A stretch of DNA of 64,000 bases from Verpa conica (GCA_033030425.1 JAUFSD010000001.1:3720001-3784000); one strand, 5' to 3'; numbered from the stretch's first letter, positions 21,565 through 33,485 are shown. Numbers and translations are program-made. Notes: generated from the letters alone by a model not told the origin.

Positions 21565-23789
21565 GGGGTTTTTTTCTTTTTTGGGGGAGTATATTATTTT
21601 TCTGGGATTCCCAGCTGGAAAAAAAATGATTTCATAATATTGTGTTTTTTTTTTTTTTACGAGGGGGGAAACAGGATTAGGTGTTTTGGGGGATTGCGAG
21701 GTGTTTTGCTAGGGGGCATTTTTTTTATTTATTATTATTATCATTCCTGATTTGGTTCTTGTAAAAAGAAATATTTACGGGGGGGGGCCTGGTTGAGGCC
21801 GGGGACACACACTATACAGAATAGGGTACTTAGGGGTAGGAAAATTCCCTCAAGAGCCCATCTTAGCAATCAATAAAAACAGATTAGATGAGAACCAAAA
21901 CGCGTTGGGAGATCAGTTCCTACCAGTATGGTGTGCTCAAAGTCAGGTGAAGGCAACAGTTACAGCCTGAAGTAGCTTCTAGAACCACATTTGTATGCAC
22001 CTGCATATGTCTACGGAGGCCTCTCGCTTGCTATGTCTCTTGGCACAATATCGGATACAAACCTGTTTCACCGGTAAGATAACCCAGGTTTCTACCCGAA
22101 GAGAAAAAGCACTCGCTAACCCTGTAGACAAATAGCTATCCTGCGGCCATCCTATTCTGATAGATTAAGTGGTGAATCATAGCAGAACCGTTCGGTGGAT
22201 GGAGGCTGAAACCGGTGATAGATATGTCCTCTATTCTGCCTGATTCCTAGGTGTGATACCCCTGAGACTGTATACGCGAGGGGTGCGGAGCAGAGTAAGA
22301 TCGCTTAATGCAGTAAATCTAGCGATCAAGAGGTCCCCGCATAGCGTTATTTTTTGTTGATCCTCTTTGGATACCCTTGTTACGCACCGCCAGATTTGAA
22401 ATTCTTTTTTTTTCTGCGGGGTACATTGCATAACTATCTACTTACCTAATTCTGTGATCTCTACGCTTTCTGAGTTACTTCCTGGTATCACATGCTGGGT
22501 ATTTGCCTAGGTATTGATCCGAGTTATCGCCGGTGGACGGCGAGGTTGATATGTTTCTCCGGCATAAACAACCGAGCGAATTGTGAAGTCTGCAGTGGAC
22601 CCGGGTCATTGGTTTGAAATGTGGGGTTGCGGAGCTGTGGAGTAAAGGTGGAGGGCTGTGTATAGTACAACCGTGTGGAGTAAAAGGCGGAGAGCTGTGT
22701 ATAACATACCGTGTGGAGTAAAAGGCGGAGAGCTGTATAGTGCAACATACCGTGTGGAGTAAAAGTACGGAGAAGCTTGGCTGTACAAGACGTATAGGTA
22801 CGTGATACGGATCTCTTTACACATTAAGGAATATTCCCTTGGGAGTTCAAGAGTGGAGGAGGAACTCCAAGAGAGAACTCGTACAGCACCGATATTCGAA
22901 TCCTGAAGCTGGCACTCAGCCACACGCTGTAACGGCTAGGCAGGTAATCGTAGAAGCAGGTTAAGAGTCCCCCAAACGCAGGTCCGTTGGCTTATGCTGC
23001 AATGAGACTCCTAGTATCGAAAGCATCCCAATCAACTAATTCACACCTCATCCTGACAACAGCTCTAGGACCCATTCTATCATCTCTCCGTACCCATACC
23101 TCCCGGAAATAAAAATACCCTCTAGCATAATCCCACATTAAACTACGCGAAGTCCGTGCATAGCCACTCACCCACATAGCCCCTCATACAGAACTTACAA
23201 CCTTAACTAGTCTATATTAATCTATTCCAGGGCAACCCCACTGCAAGGAATGAGATTAAAACCCGTTTGGAGATCCTTCCGGATGGAGACTAGCGCGTGC
23301 CAAGATGGTGATTTAGGGCTGGCTGGCCTTCGATTCGATCCAGGAGAATTTGTAAGAGGGGACTAATCAATTAGGTGTGCTGGTCTGGGGTTATCCTCGA
23401 AGCTCTGTCTCTTGCTTCGTGTACGTACTGTAGGGCGACTCCTTAAGTACTAATCATTTTGTGGATACTGCCAGGATCTAAGGTTTGTCGTTTCAGAATA
23501 ACGTTAGAGGATAGATTGGCGAATGGTGAGAACAGTCTAGCTGTCATCCAGTAATTAAGTTACGCTGAAACAGGGTCACAAGGTTTTCCTCAAAGATATA
23601 CATGATACGTCGGTATCCCTACACTCATAATTCCCTCACTCGTAGAATACGCTTGAGCGCGGTAAATATTCAGAATGAAGACCGCGAATATACACATGGT
23701 TCCCGGTGAATGATAAGTACATGGCGAAATGGAATACAGTTGAAACAGAAAACATCTAGAGAAAATATATCAAATCTCCAGACAATACC
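21565..23789. other. Intergenic, gene-free, tandem repeat inside
   Basis: The 3' flank of the preceding gene has T- and G-runs. No supported gene is present. The 22634-22772 tandem repeat is listed separately. Confidence 0.5.
22634..22772. repeat. Tandem repeat, four units of about 38-42 bp
   Basis: The unit core CCGTGTGGAGTAAAAGGCGG recurs at about 22634, 22671, 22709 and 22750, each followed by AGAGCTGT-like sequence. The outer units are more diverged. Confidence 0.8.
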
Positions 23790-25661
23790 CTATTTACCCC
23801 CTAGCTGTGCTTTTCCTTCTTTGAAGAGCGCTTCTGCAAGCTTATCTGCCAACGCTCTCTGTCTTGTGATTGGTCCTAATATGCTTCTTCCTAGCACTAC
23901 CAGACCCAGCGCCGCAACAACCCCAAGACCAATCATTGACCAGCTCATCTTTCTGCCTGACCCGCCTAGATCGTCTGTAGCGTCTGTGGAGTCGGTTATG
24001 GGTTGTTGGCGGGGAGTGGTTGCCCCGCTAGAGGTGCCGTGGGCGGATATCTGCTTGCGGATGAAATCGAGGTCTGACTCCATCTCTCCCAGGCGGTGGC
24101 CTAGCTGGGAGACGTTGAAGCTGGGCTTCTCTTGGCTACGGGTCGAGGATTCGAGTAGGCCGAGAACTTCCTTTTTGAACTCGCCGAGGACTTGCTGCAG
24201 TTGGTCAGGAGTGACTGTTGCTGAAGGCTGTTCCTGGGCTAGAGTCTTTTTGTCGGGAATGAGAGTGCTATGTGTTTCGTGGATTGAGTCCTCCATTGCC
24301 TGGGAGATTTGAGAGGAAGTTGCATCTGAGAGACAGTCGGATTGTCTCTGGGGGACATCGTTGGTCTCAACTTCAGTAGGAAGGTCCATGAAAGATGAAG
24401 CGTCTGTCGGTTCCTGAAGTAGCTCGAATGCAGGGTCAATATCCTTATCGTTTGGCTTGACTTCCGTAGAAACTGCCTCTCCGGTAGCTATACCATCCCC
24501 GGACTGTATCGAGGCTCGTCTTCTTGCCCTAGAGGCGCCTGGGTTCTCGGTGCTGTCTTCGTCTGGTCTAATACGCCCAGTTTCTTCTCCTCTGCCAACA
24601 TTGTATCCAAAATCGCCCTCTCTCACTTCTATGTGATGTAGTTCCTGGGTCTCGGGGGTGTCTTGGGAAATATGCGGATTTTGCTGAACAGATCCAAGCT
24701 GGGCCTCTGTAGAATTCCCGCTCTCAAGTCTTGATCCACTTTGATCCAATGCCACTTGCTCTTGTGCTGTTGGGCTCGCTCCGGTATCACTATCTTTTTC
24801 TGTATGGCCCCCGGTTTCGTTATCTTCGGTGTGGTCGCTCCCGGCTCCGATACTTGAATCATTGACCTCGGGGAAGGTCCCGAGGCTTAGTTCCTTCGCC
24901 ACGGCCGCATACGATGGCCCATCCGGCGTGACCTGCATAGCTGGGGCAATCTCCTGCTCCGCCGAATGCTCCATACAATCGCCGGATTCCACGGGTTTGT
25001 GCCCGACATTGTCTTCCCCCAGACCCAACTCTTTAGTCTCAGGGATTGTATAGGAGCCTATATCCTCACGATCTGGTAGAGGTTTCTCTGTTTCTGTATT
25101 TCTCTCCCCATCCTCTGTACCTGGTACCTCGCCATTCTCTTCCAGTGCTTCTGGGTTCTCCGCCTCTTCGTTGTCAGTGTTCTCCGTTGCTTGCACTTTA
25201 TCGAGCTGGGCAGGCTCAGTACCGATGGCTTCTGCCATATCGGGCTGATCTTGTGTGTCCGGCTCTATCAGTCTTTCCTCTCTTTTCTCACCATGTCCAT
25301 CTCCAGCCTCAATTGAATCGTGACCGGCTTCTAGATCATTTCCACTCTTACTCCCCGGCTCACCAGTATCCCCATCCTCAAGCCGGTCTAATGACTCAAC
25401 CCCCTTCTCAACCCCCTTCTCAGCTTCCTTCTCAACCCCCTTCTCAACCCCGCCAGACTCCAACTCTTCAGAACCTCCACTAGTCACCAGATCCCCCACA
25501 AACACCACCCCATCCTCAATCCCATAACCGACAGACCCAAGCGGGGGCTTATCCTCTGTAGCAGGCATCGGCGACCGCGGCGGAGACTCCACGACCGGCT
25601 TCGCATTCGGCTTGCTTGGCTTCCGGTATTTATTCTTTGCGCTGCGTTTTCCTTTACCCAT
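23790..25661 (-). CDS. Acidic disordered protein with C-terminal membrane anchor
   Basis: A single 623-residue ORF, ATG at 25661. The N-terminus is basic (MGKGKRSAKNKYRKPSKP). The next 450 residues are Glu/Asp/Ser/Thr-rich and lack hydrophobic core patterns, including a short repeat built from GVEK/EAEK units. A PSYAAVAKE motif occurs mid-protein. About residues 470-545 form a helix-prone stretch (LQQVLGEFKKEVLGLLESS; LGHRLGEMESDLDFIRKQI), likely coiled coil. Near residues 580-600 a hydrophobic segment (WSMIGLGVVAALGLVVLG) precedes a short basic tail, the layout of a tail-anchored protein. The membrane and function are unknown. Confidence 0.75.
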   Translation of the reverse strand: MGKGKRSAKNKYRKPSKPNAKPVVESPPRSPMPATEDKPPLGSVGYGIEDGVVFVGDLVTSGGSEELESGGVEKGVEKEAEKGVEKGVESLDRLEDGDTGEPGSKSGNDLEAGHDSIEAGDGHGEKREERLIEPDTQDQPDMAEAIGTEPAQLDKVQATENTDNEEAENPEALEENGEVPGTEDGERNTETEKPLPDREDIGSYTIPETKELGLGEDNVGHKPVESGDCMEHSAEQEIAPAMQVTPDGPSYAAVAKELSLGTFPEVNDSSIGAGSDHTEDNETGGHTEKDSDTGASPTAQEQVALDQSGSRLESGNSTEAQLGSVQQNPHISQDTPETQELHHIEVREGDFGYNVGRGEETGRIRPDEDSTENPGASRARRRASIQSGDGIATGEAVSTEVKPNDKDIDPAFELLQEPTDASSFMDLPTEVETNDVPQRQSDCLSDATSSQISQAMEDSIHETHSTLIPDKKTLAQEQPSATVTPDQLQQVLGEFKKEVLGLLESSTRSQEKPSFNVSQLGHRLGEMESDLDFIRKQISAHGTSSGATTPRQQPITDSTDATDDLGGSGRKMSWSMIGLGVVAALGLVVLGRSILGPITRQRALADKLAEALFKEGKAQLGGK

Positions 25662-26086
25662 TGTTTATATTTGTGTAGTGCGATGAGAGGGAATGAATCA
25701 ATTGGAATTTTTAGATGTTGAGATGGTTGATTGTCAGCGTCATAGTTTTTTAGTATTTTTTTTCCTTTATGCCTCGGAGGGGTTTAGTGGGTTGGCAGGC
25801 ATACGTCGTTGGTCGTCATCGGAGTGTGGGGATGCTGGGGGCTCCACTGTCCCTGCATGCCCTGGGTGCTTTTCCACATTGGGGGACGTTAGTATTGAGT
25901 GAACATCCACCGAGTATGCAAAGCACGATTAAATCTCAATATTGAGGAAACACAGATTATGAAAAAAGATATTTTATTAACTCGTAACAGGACATTGATC
26001 TCATCACAGCACCATCCAACGCGACAAACCATACAACCCCAATTAATGAGAAAAAGAAAAAAAGAAAAAAAACCATACAAACCCCA

Positions 26087-26419
26087 TCACTCCCCCTCTC
26101 TACCAGCTTTCCAAGCATTAATCTTCCCAGCTTTCTTCTCCCTCAGCACCTTCTCGTCCTCTCGAAGCTTCGCATCTACTTCAGCACCACACTTAGGTCC
26201 CGCCGGCGCCGCCATGCCCTCTCTGAGGTCTTGCACGCCTTTGGGCCGAGTTATGGTCCCCCGGACAGTCTCGAATTTGGCAGGCTCCGGAACGGGCATG
26301 GGGCGGTCGGGTGTGGTTCCCATTCCGATCTTCCATGGGCGGAAGGTGTTTTTGGGGACTGCTGCTGCGAAGACGCCTACTAAGAGGACCAGGAGGAGCA
26401 GGAGTGCGGTGGGTTTCAT
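26087..26419 (-). CDS. Small secreted or single-pass protein
   Basis: A single-exon ORF of 110 residues, ATG at 26419. A strong hydrophobic leader (MKPTALLLLLVLLVGVFAAAV) is followed by a basic/Pro-rich segment and a Lys/Glu-rich C-terminus (KLREDEKVLREKKAGKINAW). Only one cysteine is present, so it is not a classic Cys-rich effector. It could be a secreted peptide precursor or a signal-anchored protein. No family recognised. It lies 426 bp past the start of the divergent-looking acidic gene, on the same strand. Confidence 0.6.
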   Translation of the reverse strand: MKPTALLLLLVLLVGVFAAAVPKNTFRPWKIGMGTTPDRPMPVPEPAKFETVRGTITRPKGVQDLREGMAAPAGPKCGAEVDAKLREDEKVLREKKAGKINAWKAGREGE

Positions 26420-28344
26420 GGTGGGTTCTTTATCTTTGGTTAGTTATGCGGTGAAGGGAGTGAAGAGAAGTTTTTTTGTTTTTTTTTCTTTCTAGTGATG
26501 GGTTGGGCTGCTTAGGCGTGGCGCTTAATACATACCCTAGGGTATTCATTCGCATCATCAGATCACTGATGATGCGTGATGTGGAATGTCACGTGCGTAG
26601 GTGTGAGAACAGCGCCAAGATTGTAGTAGATTATTAGAGCCTTACCCTGCATATATACAAACAGCGCTCATTGGTGATTCTTACCGCTTGCGGGTTGATA
26701 CTGAATAACTGCATGTAGCCCTTGGGCTAAGGTACGCGGGTTGATACGATTTACTTGCTGAAAAATAAATGATGGCGTTAGAGCTTACAGTCTCTGGTAG
26801 AATGCGCCACTCAGGACTTGGACATTTAATGTTCTCAACGGGTTCTAGTAGGCACTGACCACAAAACCCTTGCTCTCTACTCGCGCGTTAATTAATAACT
26901 CGGAATTTTCATCACAACATAAAAACCCCCTAGTAAATAGTCTCCAGATGTAGTTAATATTTACTTGAAGTACAGATTAAAATGCTATAAATTCTCACCA
27001 GCTTTCTCATTGTTATTACACCACTATGCACATTTTGGTGGTTGTAACCATTCCGAGTTATTAATTAACGCGCGAGTAACCCTGTGCATTAATCCTACCG
27101 GAAACTGTACCCAACACGGCCTAGGTTTGCGACTGTGCAACGCAACAATTCAATGCAATCTTGCTGTATCTAGAGGCACGCCTGGGGATGTGACAATCGA
27201 ACCCGGGGGTGTGACGAATCCCACAAAAAATCAACAAGATGTTAATAATCACAAGCTCAGGCACCGAAATTTTTATAGTAGTCAAGACATCCCCTTTAAA
27301 TAATTAAAATAAACCTAAAAGTTCAGTTTTGTTGAACGTTCATATTAGAATTCGTCGTACCCCCGGTTTTGTCATACTCTTGGGAGATCGAGCCTCTAAT
27401 TATTAGAATTTCTATAATTATAAACTCTTATTTCTAGAGAAATAGGGATCATTTTGACTCTGTTGAGTGACGATCTGGTGCGGCCTGGTTGCACCGAGTA
27501 CCCAGACACCATCAAGTAGAGCGCGTGGTAAAAGGTGCTGAATCGATTGTCTAATGTAGATAGAGAGATCTATCGATATCCCATGGACCGTTACCCCTTA
27601 GAGGATATGTCCTGGTTCACATAATGGGCTTAACACTCCCAAATATCACCCAAAAAATCGGAATAATTTAGGAGTATACATACAGATCCTACGGAACACT
27701 GCAGTATTAATCTCTCATTTTTAAAAGTTAAAAACTTTGAGGTATTGTTAAATACTTGGTGGACTTGGCGCTTTTTTTAGGACCTAGTGCTCCTCTATGG
27801 CTCTTTTTTAACTCCCCACAATGAGATATAAAATCAAAGTTAGCTGGGTTATATTAGACGCTATCTAGAGGAGGTACCTAAAGAGTAGATTTAAATTTTC
27901 TTGTCTTTTTGTAGCCTCTAGAGCCCATAGAACATAATATTTGAAGCCAAAATTGTGCTATTTCTTGAGGCTCGGCGGCCTTGGCAATTCCTCGGCAACC
28001 TTTCATAGTACAAATCTAATCTAGATATGATTATCAATATAAAATCACAAATAAGGGAGATATAGGCAATTCAATTTTTTACCTGGAGGTTAGGATATAT
28101 ATAATTAACCCCATAATACTTAACTGCGATTCAAAGCTATTTATAGGTGTTAAAACCTCTTAGAATACTACTCTTAGTGCATTTCCCCATACAAAATCCA
28201 CAGGCTTGGCATTAATAAAGAGTCTATGTTTAAACTAACTTTACAACACACATAACAGTCGTAAATTTAAGCTCAGAAAATTAAAAAATTATTAACCTAC
28301 TTAGATTTATTCTTATGCCTTTCTAGGTGGGTGTTGTTAGGATG
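26420..28344. other. Intergenic, repeat-derived
   Basis: No supported gene. The 112-residue ORF at 26965-27303 starts inside and overlaps a repeat and is rejected. The rest is AT-rich and shows no motif I recognise. Confidence 0.5.
26879..27077. repeat. Inverted-repeat element, about 199 bp
   Basis: ACTCGCGCGTTAATTAATAA (26879 onward, continuing CTCGGAAT) is matched by its reverse complement ending at 27077. The arms are about 28 bp. A diverged single arm of the same sequence (ACTCGGGCGTTAATTAATAA) lies near 57098, so the sequence is dispersed. Confidence 0.7.
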
Positions 28345-28814
28345 TAGTGTGGTCCACGAGGCCGAGCATCTCGGGGCCTCGCCTTGGGGTATCGGCCTCG
28401 AGGAGGGAAAGGCCGAGGTACCTCGAGGCTTCTCTCTGGGCTCGTCTCGAGGTGGCTCGAGGTAAATAATAATAATTAATTAAAGAATATCACAGGCTCT
28501 AGTAGAAGTATAAGTTAGCTATTCCCACTATAATTTATCACACTATTTGTGAAAGTACAGGTACAAGCAATAGAATGATAGTTTGATACTACATATGCCT
28601 GGAGGAGGGAGCAAGCCCAACCTCATATTGATTGGCCATTATTTAATAGCTTTTAATTATTACTAAAAATAGTCCTATATGTCAAGGCTCCTCGAGGTAC
28701 CTCGAGGCCAGACTCCTAATTCCCAAGGCGAGCCAAAGCCAGAGGCCCACAAAGCCGAGGCACCTCGAGACTACCCCGCCTACCTTGCCCCGAGCGGCCT
28801 CGTGGACCACACTA
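28345..28814. mobile_element. hAT-like non-autonomous foldback element with 8-bp TSD
   Basis: The termini TAGTGTGGTCCACGAGGCCG and their exact reverse complement (20 bp perfect) enclose 470 bp. Both sides are flanked by TTAGGATG, an 8-bp direct duplication (28337-28344 and 28815-28822). An 8-bp TSD is the signature of hAT-type transposition. The subterminal arms are GC-rich and full of CCTCGAGG motifs in both orientations, while the core is AT-rich. No transposase ORF. Confidence 0.88.
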
Positions 28815-28958
28815 TTAGGATGGTTCTACTTATATCTTTGGAGGACTAAAAAGGCGCCAAATAGCAGGACATATTTGTAACGGTCCATATGCTCCAAAAG
28901 AAAGAACCCTAAACCCTGATATGGGATGCCTTGCCTAGATCCTCAAACATATCAAATA

Positions 28959-29268
28959 CAGTACACTCGCTTTATGAGGGTGCGCATGCATACCCTTATA
29001 AATAATACCAAGTATCTACCAAGATGCAAAAAATAAGGGTAAATATAGGCCAAACGTGGTGAGTTTTACAGCTATATTTTATAACCTCGCCCAAATCTTG
29101 GCTGTTCTCAGATGTTCAGTCACCTTTTATAAGGGTATATTAAGAAAGAAAATACAAGACCCTAAGGGTACTCTTATAGAATGGGTACCCTTATTTTCCC
29201 ATACAAAATACCCCGGGACTGCTAGGCATACCTTGTAGAGCGTTTACCCTTGTAAGCCGAGTGTACTG
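28959..29268. mobile_element. Second copy of the 6880-7232 MITE family, inverted
   Basis: A 310-bp element with CAGTACACTCGC...GAGTGTACTG ends and TA on both sides. Its interior matches the reverse complement of 6880-7232 over long stretches, for example the segment around TCAGATGTTCAGTCACCTTT. The two copies differ by substitutions and indels. Confidence 0.88.
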
Positions 29269-29670
29269 TAGATGAACATGTGACCCATCGGCTATCCTTA
29301 TTAGACATCTACAACAGTGTTGGGATATGGCTACCTAATTAGGTATAGCGTGGGTATCATAGCTGGTATCGCTATGGTGACGGCTACATATTGAGTAAGC
29401 CTATGAGGGCGTGGTTTAGGGTTTCATTTAGGTCTTAGGGTATCGTCAATAGGTTTATAGACGATATATATATATATAGGGTATGGAAGCGCTTCTCTGT
29501 AGACTCTCCTAGTCTGCTAAGGTATTCATATACTCTTTCTCTACTCCATAACCTTTTCAAACAGAGCGTAGTGATACTTCAGTGATATATCATGATCCTA
29601 CAGTGAGAGCTAACGTCTTCATTTATACTAGCATTACAGCATTCATAAAATCATACCCGAGAAGGCATTC

Positions 29671-31424
29671 TCAAACATTCGACGCATTCTTGCGCCCGCC
29701 TTCATCCTCCATAATCGCCGGCTTCTCCTGATCCCAATCTTCCACATTCTTCCCCTCGGAACGGACCATATCGTCGTCTATGGTACTCTCGGCCATATCC
29801 CGGCCGAGGTTCTCCGGCCCGATGAATGTGAGCACAATCACATAGGCGAAAACACAGCCCATAAAGATGGCCATGACTAGGCCGTAGTTGTACCTGGCGT
29901 CTTCGCCCTCGCCGGATAGTCTGAACCGCTCGCCCATGGTCGCTTCGATCGTGGAAGAGGCGGATGAGACGAGGTTTCCGAGCTGGTAGGCTGTTCCGAC
30001 GATGGTTGTGCGCGCTGCTGCGGGAGATAACTCGACGAGATGGATCGGGATGACACCCCATGCCTGTTTTGTGTTAGTTTGGGTAGTTCTTGTGGGGGTT
30101 TGGAACGTACGCCTTGGACGAAGAATTGCTCTGAGAAGGCGGCGCCGATGACGCCGTTGTTGCGGATGAAGCAGTAGGGGTAGAGTAAGGCCCCTCCGCC
30201 TATGCATGCGACGATAATACTGAGCCTTCGTCCGAACATTTGCGAGAAGTATCTGTTTATGTTAGCGTATGGAAGGAGCGTGGGAATGATTCACATACCC
30301 GATGAGTGTGCCTCCAAGCATGGCTCCGAGATTAGCAATGACCTGAGTGACCGTGATTTTGTTATGGCTAAACTCCAGCTGGTTCTCCAACATGGTAGGA
30401 TACAAATCTTGCGATCCATGCGACTGTAGAACGTTAGTACTGATAACCACGGTAGGTGGATATTCTTACCATAAAGTTGAATCCAGCCATCAGAAGCACC
30501 ATGTAGATCAGCAGTAACCAATGCTTCTTAAGACCAATCTTGGCCTCTTTCCACATGATCTTCTCAATCCCCTCAACTCCCTCCGCGCGCTCCCTCTTCA
30601 AGGCCTGGCGTTCCAGGTACGAGTCGGTCTCTGGAAGACACAGTCTGAAGATGATGATCAACACAGGCGGGCATGCGCCGAACCAGAAGAGCGGCCGCCA
30701 GCCGTGGGAGGTGGTGTCTACGAGACCGCGGGCAAACACCGTCGCGAGGAGATACCCGAAAGCGTAGCCTTGTTGCAGCATACCAGAGAGGATACCCCGG
30801 GCCTCCGGTGGGGCGTCTTCAAGAGCTGTAGAAGCACCTAAAAGGTCTTAATATAAGGACTAGAGAGCTCTATTGGGGACTTACAGTTTCCGTAGATACC
30901 ACCCATGGCAATCCCGAAGAGAGCACGCACTCCGAGAAACTGCTCATAACTACGAAAGTCAGTATACAATTAAAGATACAATAAGGCGAGCTTACGTTTG
31001 GCAGAACCCAGTCCCTAGCTCGAGGATGATAAACAGAACGTTGTTGATTATAAAAGGCCATTTACGACCCCATTTGTCCGCGGCCAAGCCAAAGGTGATG
31101 GCGCCAATGGAACGCAACATCAGCACCAGTGTGATACCCCAGGTAATATCCGCTTTGGTCTTCCCAAAGTCCTTCGCCAAGGAGGTCACCGTCAAGGAGA
31201 CAGTAAAGAAATCAAAGGCATCCCTATTGAATTGTAAGTATTCCATCCAATCATATGGGGAGAAAACACTACCATGTCCAGCCGGCGAACGCAACAAGGA
31301 AGAACTGCCATTGCTTCCAGTTGAGCTGTCTCAAAGTAGAGAATGGATTCGGAGGTACATGACCTGGAGGCTTGAGGGTCGTAATTCTCGTCGCAAGATA
31401 CCTTCCCACGCTCATTTTTGCCAT
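29671..31424 (-). CDS. MFS carboxylate/lactate-type transporter (Jen1-like)
   Basis: Spliced minus-strand gene, about 7 exons, roughly 490 residues. ATG at 31424 gives MAKMSVGRYLATRITTLKPP. The read-through WTW|DAFDFFTVSLTVTSLAKDF across the intron at about 31214-31262 is the Jen1-family first helix. Further markers are ITWGITLVLMLRSIGAITFG, DKWGRKWPFIINNVLFI, GMLQQGYAFGYLLATVF and the sugar-porter-like GRR after helix 8. About 12 membrane segments are readable. The C-terminus is acidic and cytosolic (DDDMVRSEGKNVEDWDQEKP). The family imports lactate, pyruvate or related monocarboxylates with protons at the plasma membrane. The exact substrate cannot be read. No frame breaks seen. Confidence 0.85.
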
Positions 31425-33233
31425 TTTCCTCGCTTTCTCTGGTGAAGGATGTCAGACGAAAGTGAGGGAGAACAGGTCTGGATATAAGAATCTTATAGAC
31501 GGATCTGAGACAAATGAGGTATGACTTCTCCGGAGGATCTGCAATAATGGGAGTGATAGGAATAATTGACCAACTAGGTATGCATTCCAGACGTGCATAC
31601 GCGGTCGCGATCGCGGACTATCGGTGAGCTTAGTCGTCGTCCTAAAAGACGAGTAGCCGAGCTACAAGGTTTATATGAAGCTCTGGTAACGGGGCGTCCC
31701 GCGCAATCTCAATCACGGTTCACAGGATGAATTTACTAGAGCGGGGATGAAACAGACGAATTACGCAGTGGCAAGTAGACATAAGCCCATTCTGCTGTCC
31801 CCTTGCCATGTATAGGAAGCCAATGTGGAGGAATACCCCATGGAGGTTGATCTGCACGGCTGCTAGAAATCAGATATGACATGGATCGAGCAGCCTTCTC
31901 TAGGTGAAGAAGCGTTAGGTGTCTGGATTCACAGAGTTGCTAGTACCGTATCCAGATGACCTCCGTCGTTATTACTCCGCGACGGAGATCACGCCGACCT
32001 GGAGTGTTGAAGTCTACGTGAGCCCATGAGTATTTGCATAGCATCTAGACACCCGGACACCAGACCGAGGGGCGAGAACAGAGTGCCGATGGGCTCCTCG
32101 AAATCTCTCTCATATGAAGTGCAGGCTGCAGGTGACAGGTGTTTCTCCGTGAGCTTCCTTCCCTACGATAACTAAACCGCGGGAGTCCATATTGCCAAGC
32201 CCGCCAAGAACGGCAAAACCTGCCCAGGCGGAGGCGTATGCGGTGCCGTTTGATCCGAGAGGTGGACGACACGCAGCCCAGCGTTGGCAGTAAAGCTTAG
32301 TTATGACGTCCAAGGTGTAACCGTATTGTCTACATGTGTAGGGCCCACAGTCCACACGTGTGCATGCTTCGGAACTGAGGCCTTTTTTATGGTTATCTCT
32401 TGCGCCTTCCTCTATGCGAGGTTTTCTGCTGAGTTTGATGAGACTATGCATTTGTGATCATGCTTGAACTCTAAATTCAATCTTGCCGCGATGGGCGGTA
32501 AGCTACATCTAACCTTGTAGGAGGTGGGCGCGACGAGAAACTCAACGTAGCCATGTTAAATGACCTGATTCACCACTATATGATCGTTGATAAACTCATT
32601 TTGGACTCTTGATGTGCTTACCAAAATCCAACAAATCAGCTCTTTAGATACTCGACACGGGATTCAACTTGTTATTCTAGGTATCACATTCTAGAAGTGC
32701 AGCTTACATGCGTCCTTGCTTTAATTTATTCAAGTCTTGATGCTCCAATGTCTGGTGGATGTTTCTGAGGTTCACTTGTAATACGACGTCACTTAATGCC
32801 AATGCGTAGGAGTGTCTCGGACCGGCTTTACTGCTATCGGGCTTAAGCGGGGAGTGACCAGACCGAGATGGTTATCTACATTAATCCTCGCTCTCTAATG
32901 AGTGCTCAGAAAAACTCGTAGATATACGTTGTAGTCTCAGATTAGATTCATCGATAAGAGGCCTTGGCGGTCTATTCTGTGAGAAAGATGCGGGAATAAC
33001 GGACCCGGAGCAAAATAAACTGTATGACACCTCCAATATTCATCTTTTTCGGCAGGTTGATTCGGCTTATAGTCACTGAGAAACTCTCTTTGCCCAATCA
33101 CAAATATTCTAGATACAACTTAGCAGCATAAAACAACCAATTACAGGGCAATTTGACTATGATCCTTAGTTACTCTTCTAAAGAGCATTTCTAATTATCT
33201 CTATGTTGTGCTGCTCTTGATGTTTTGCTGTGT
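31425..33233. other. Intergenic, gene-free
   Basis: About 1.8 kb upstream of the transporter. It would include its promoter. I find no credible gene. A 113-residue minus ORF at 32110-32451 has no recognisable features. Confidence 0.5.
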
Positions 33234-33347
33234 TTTTATGCGACACCCTGTCGAATACGTTATATTCTGTCTTCTGTTCTCATCCGTAGCGTTTTATGCG
33301 ACACCCGTCGAATACGTTATATCCTGCCTTCTGTTCTCATCCGTAGC
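33234..33347. repeat. Direct tandem duplication of about 57 bp
   Basis: A unit beginning TTTTATGCGACACC and ending CTCATCCGTAGCG occurs twice back to back with about three differences (33234-33291 and 33292-33347). Confidence 0.8.
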
Positions 33348-33485
33348 GCAATCGCCCTATAAGGTATCGGTTATGAGAATAATCGTTTTGTAATGGTACG
33401 CGCTCCCGACCAGACAGGGTTAGGTGAGCCTTTTAAGACCCACGCTATAAGGATATAATTTCATCCTTATAGGGGGATCTCGCTG
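33345..33485. mobile_element. Possible degraded MITE with CCCTATAAGG ends
   Basis: The left sequence AGCGCAATCGCCCTATAAGG matches the reverse complement of the right end (CCTTATAGGGGGATCTCGCT) with few differences. The ends resemble those of the other TATAAG-type MITEs here. The left terminus has lost its CAGT start, and the boundary overlaps the tandem duplication. Confidence 0.4.

Noticed and set aside
24829..25483. Plus-strand ORFs opposite the acidic disordered gene
   Set aside because: Antisense shadows of a low-complexity GA-rich coding region (Pro/Ser/Leu-rich translations).
26965..27303. 112-residue plus-strand ORF with a Cys-containing start
   Set aside because: Its start overlaps the right part and arm of the 26879-27077 inverted repeat, and it has no conserved motif. 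Similar residues (SELLINARV) reappear at 57 kb only because the DNA repeat is shared.
28959..29268. 60- and 85-residue similar ORFs at 29056-29238 and 6908-7165
   Set aside because: They are alike because the two MITE copies are homologous. There is no start, domain or selection signal.
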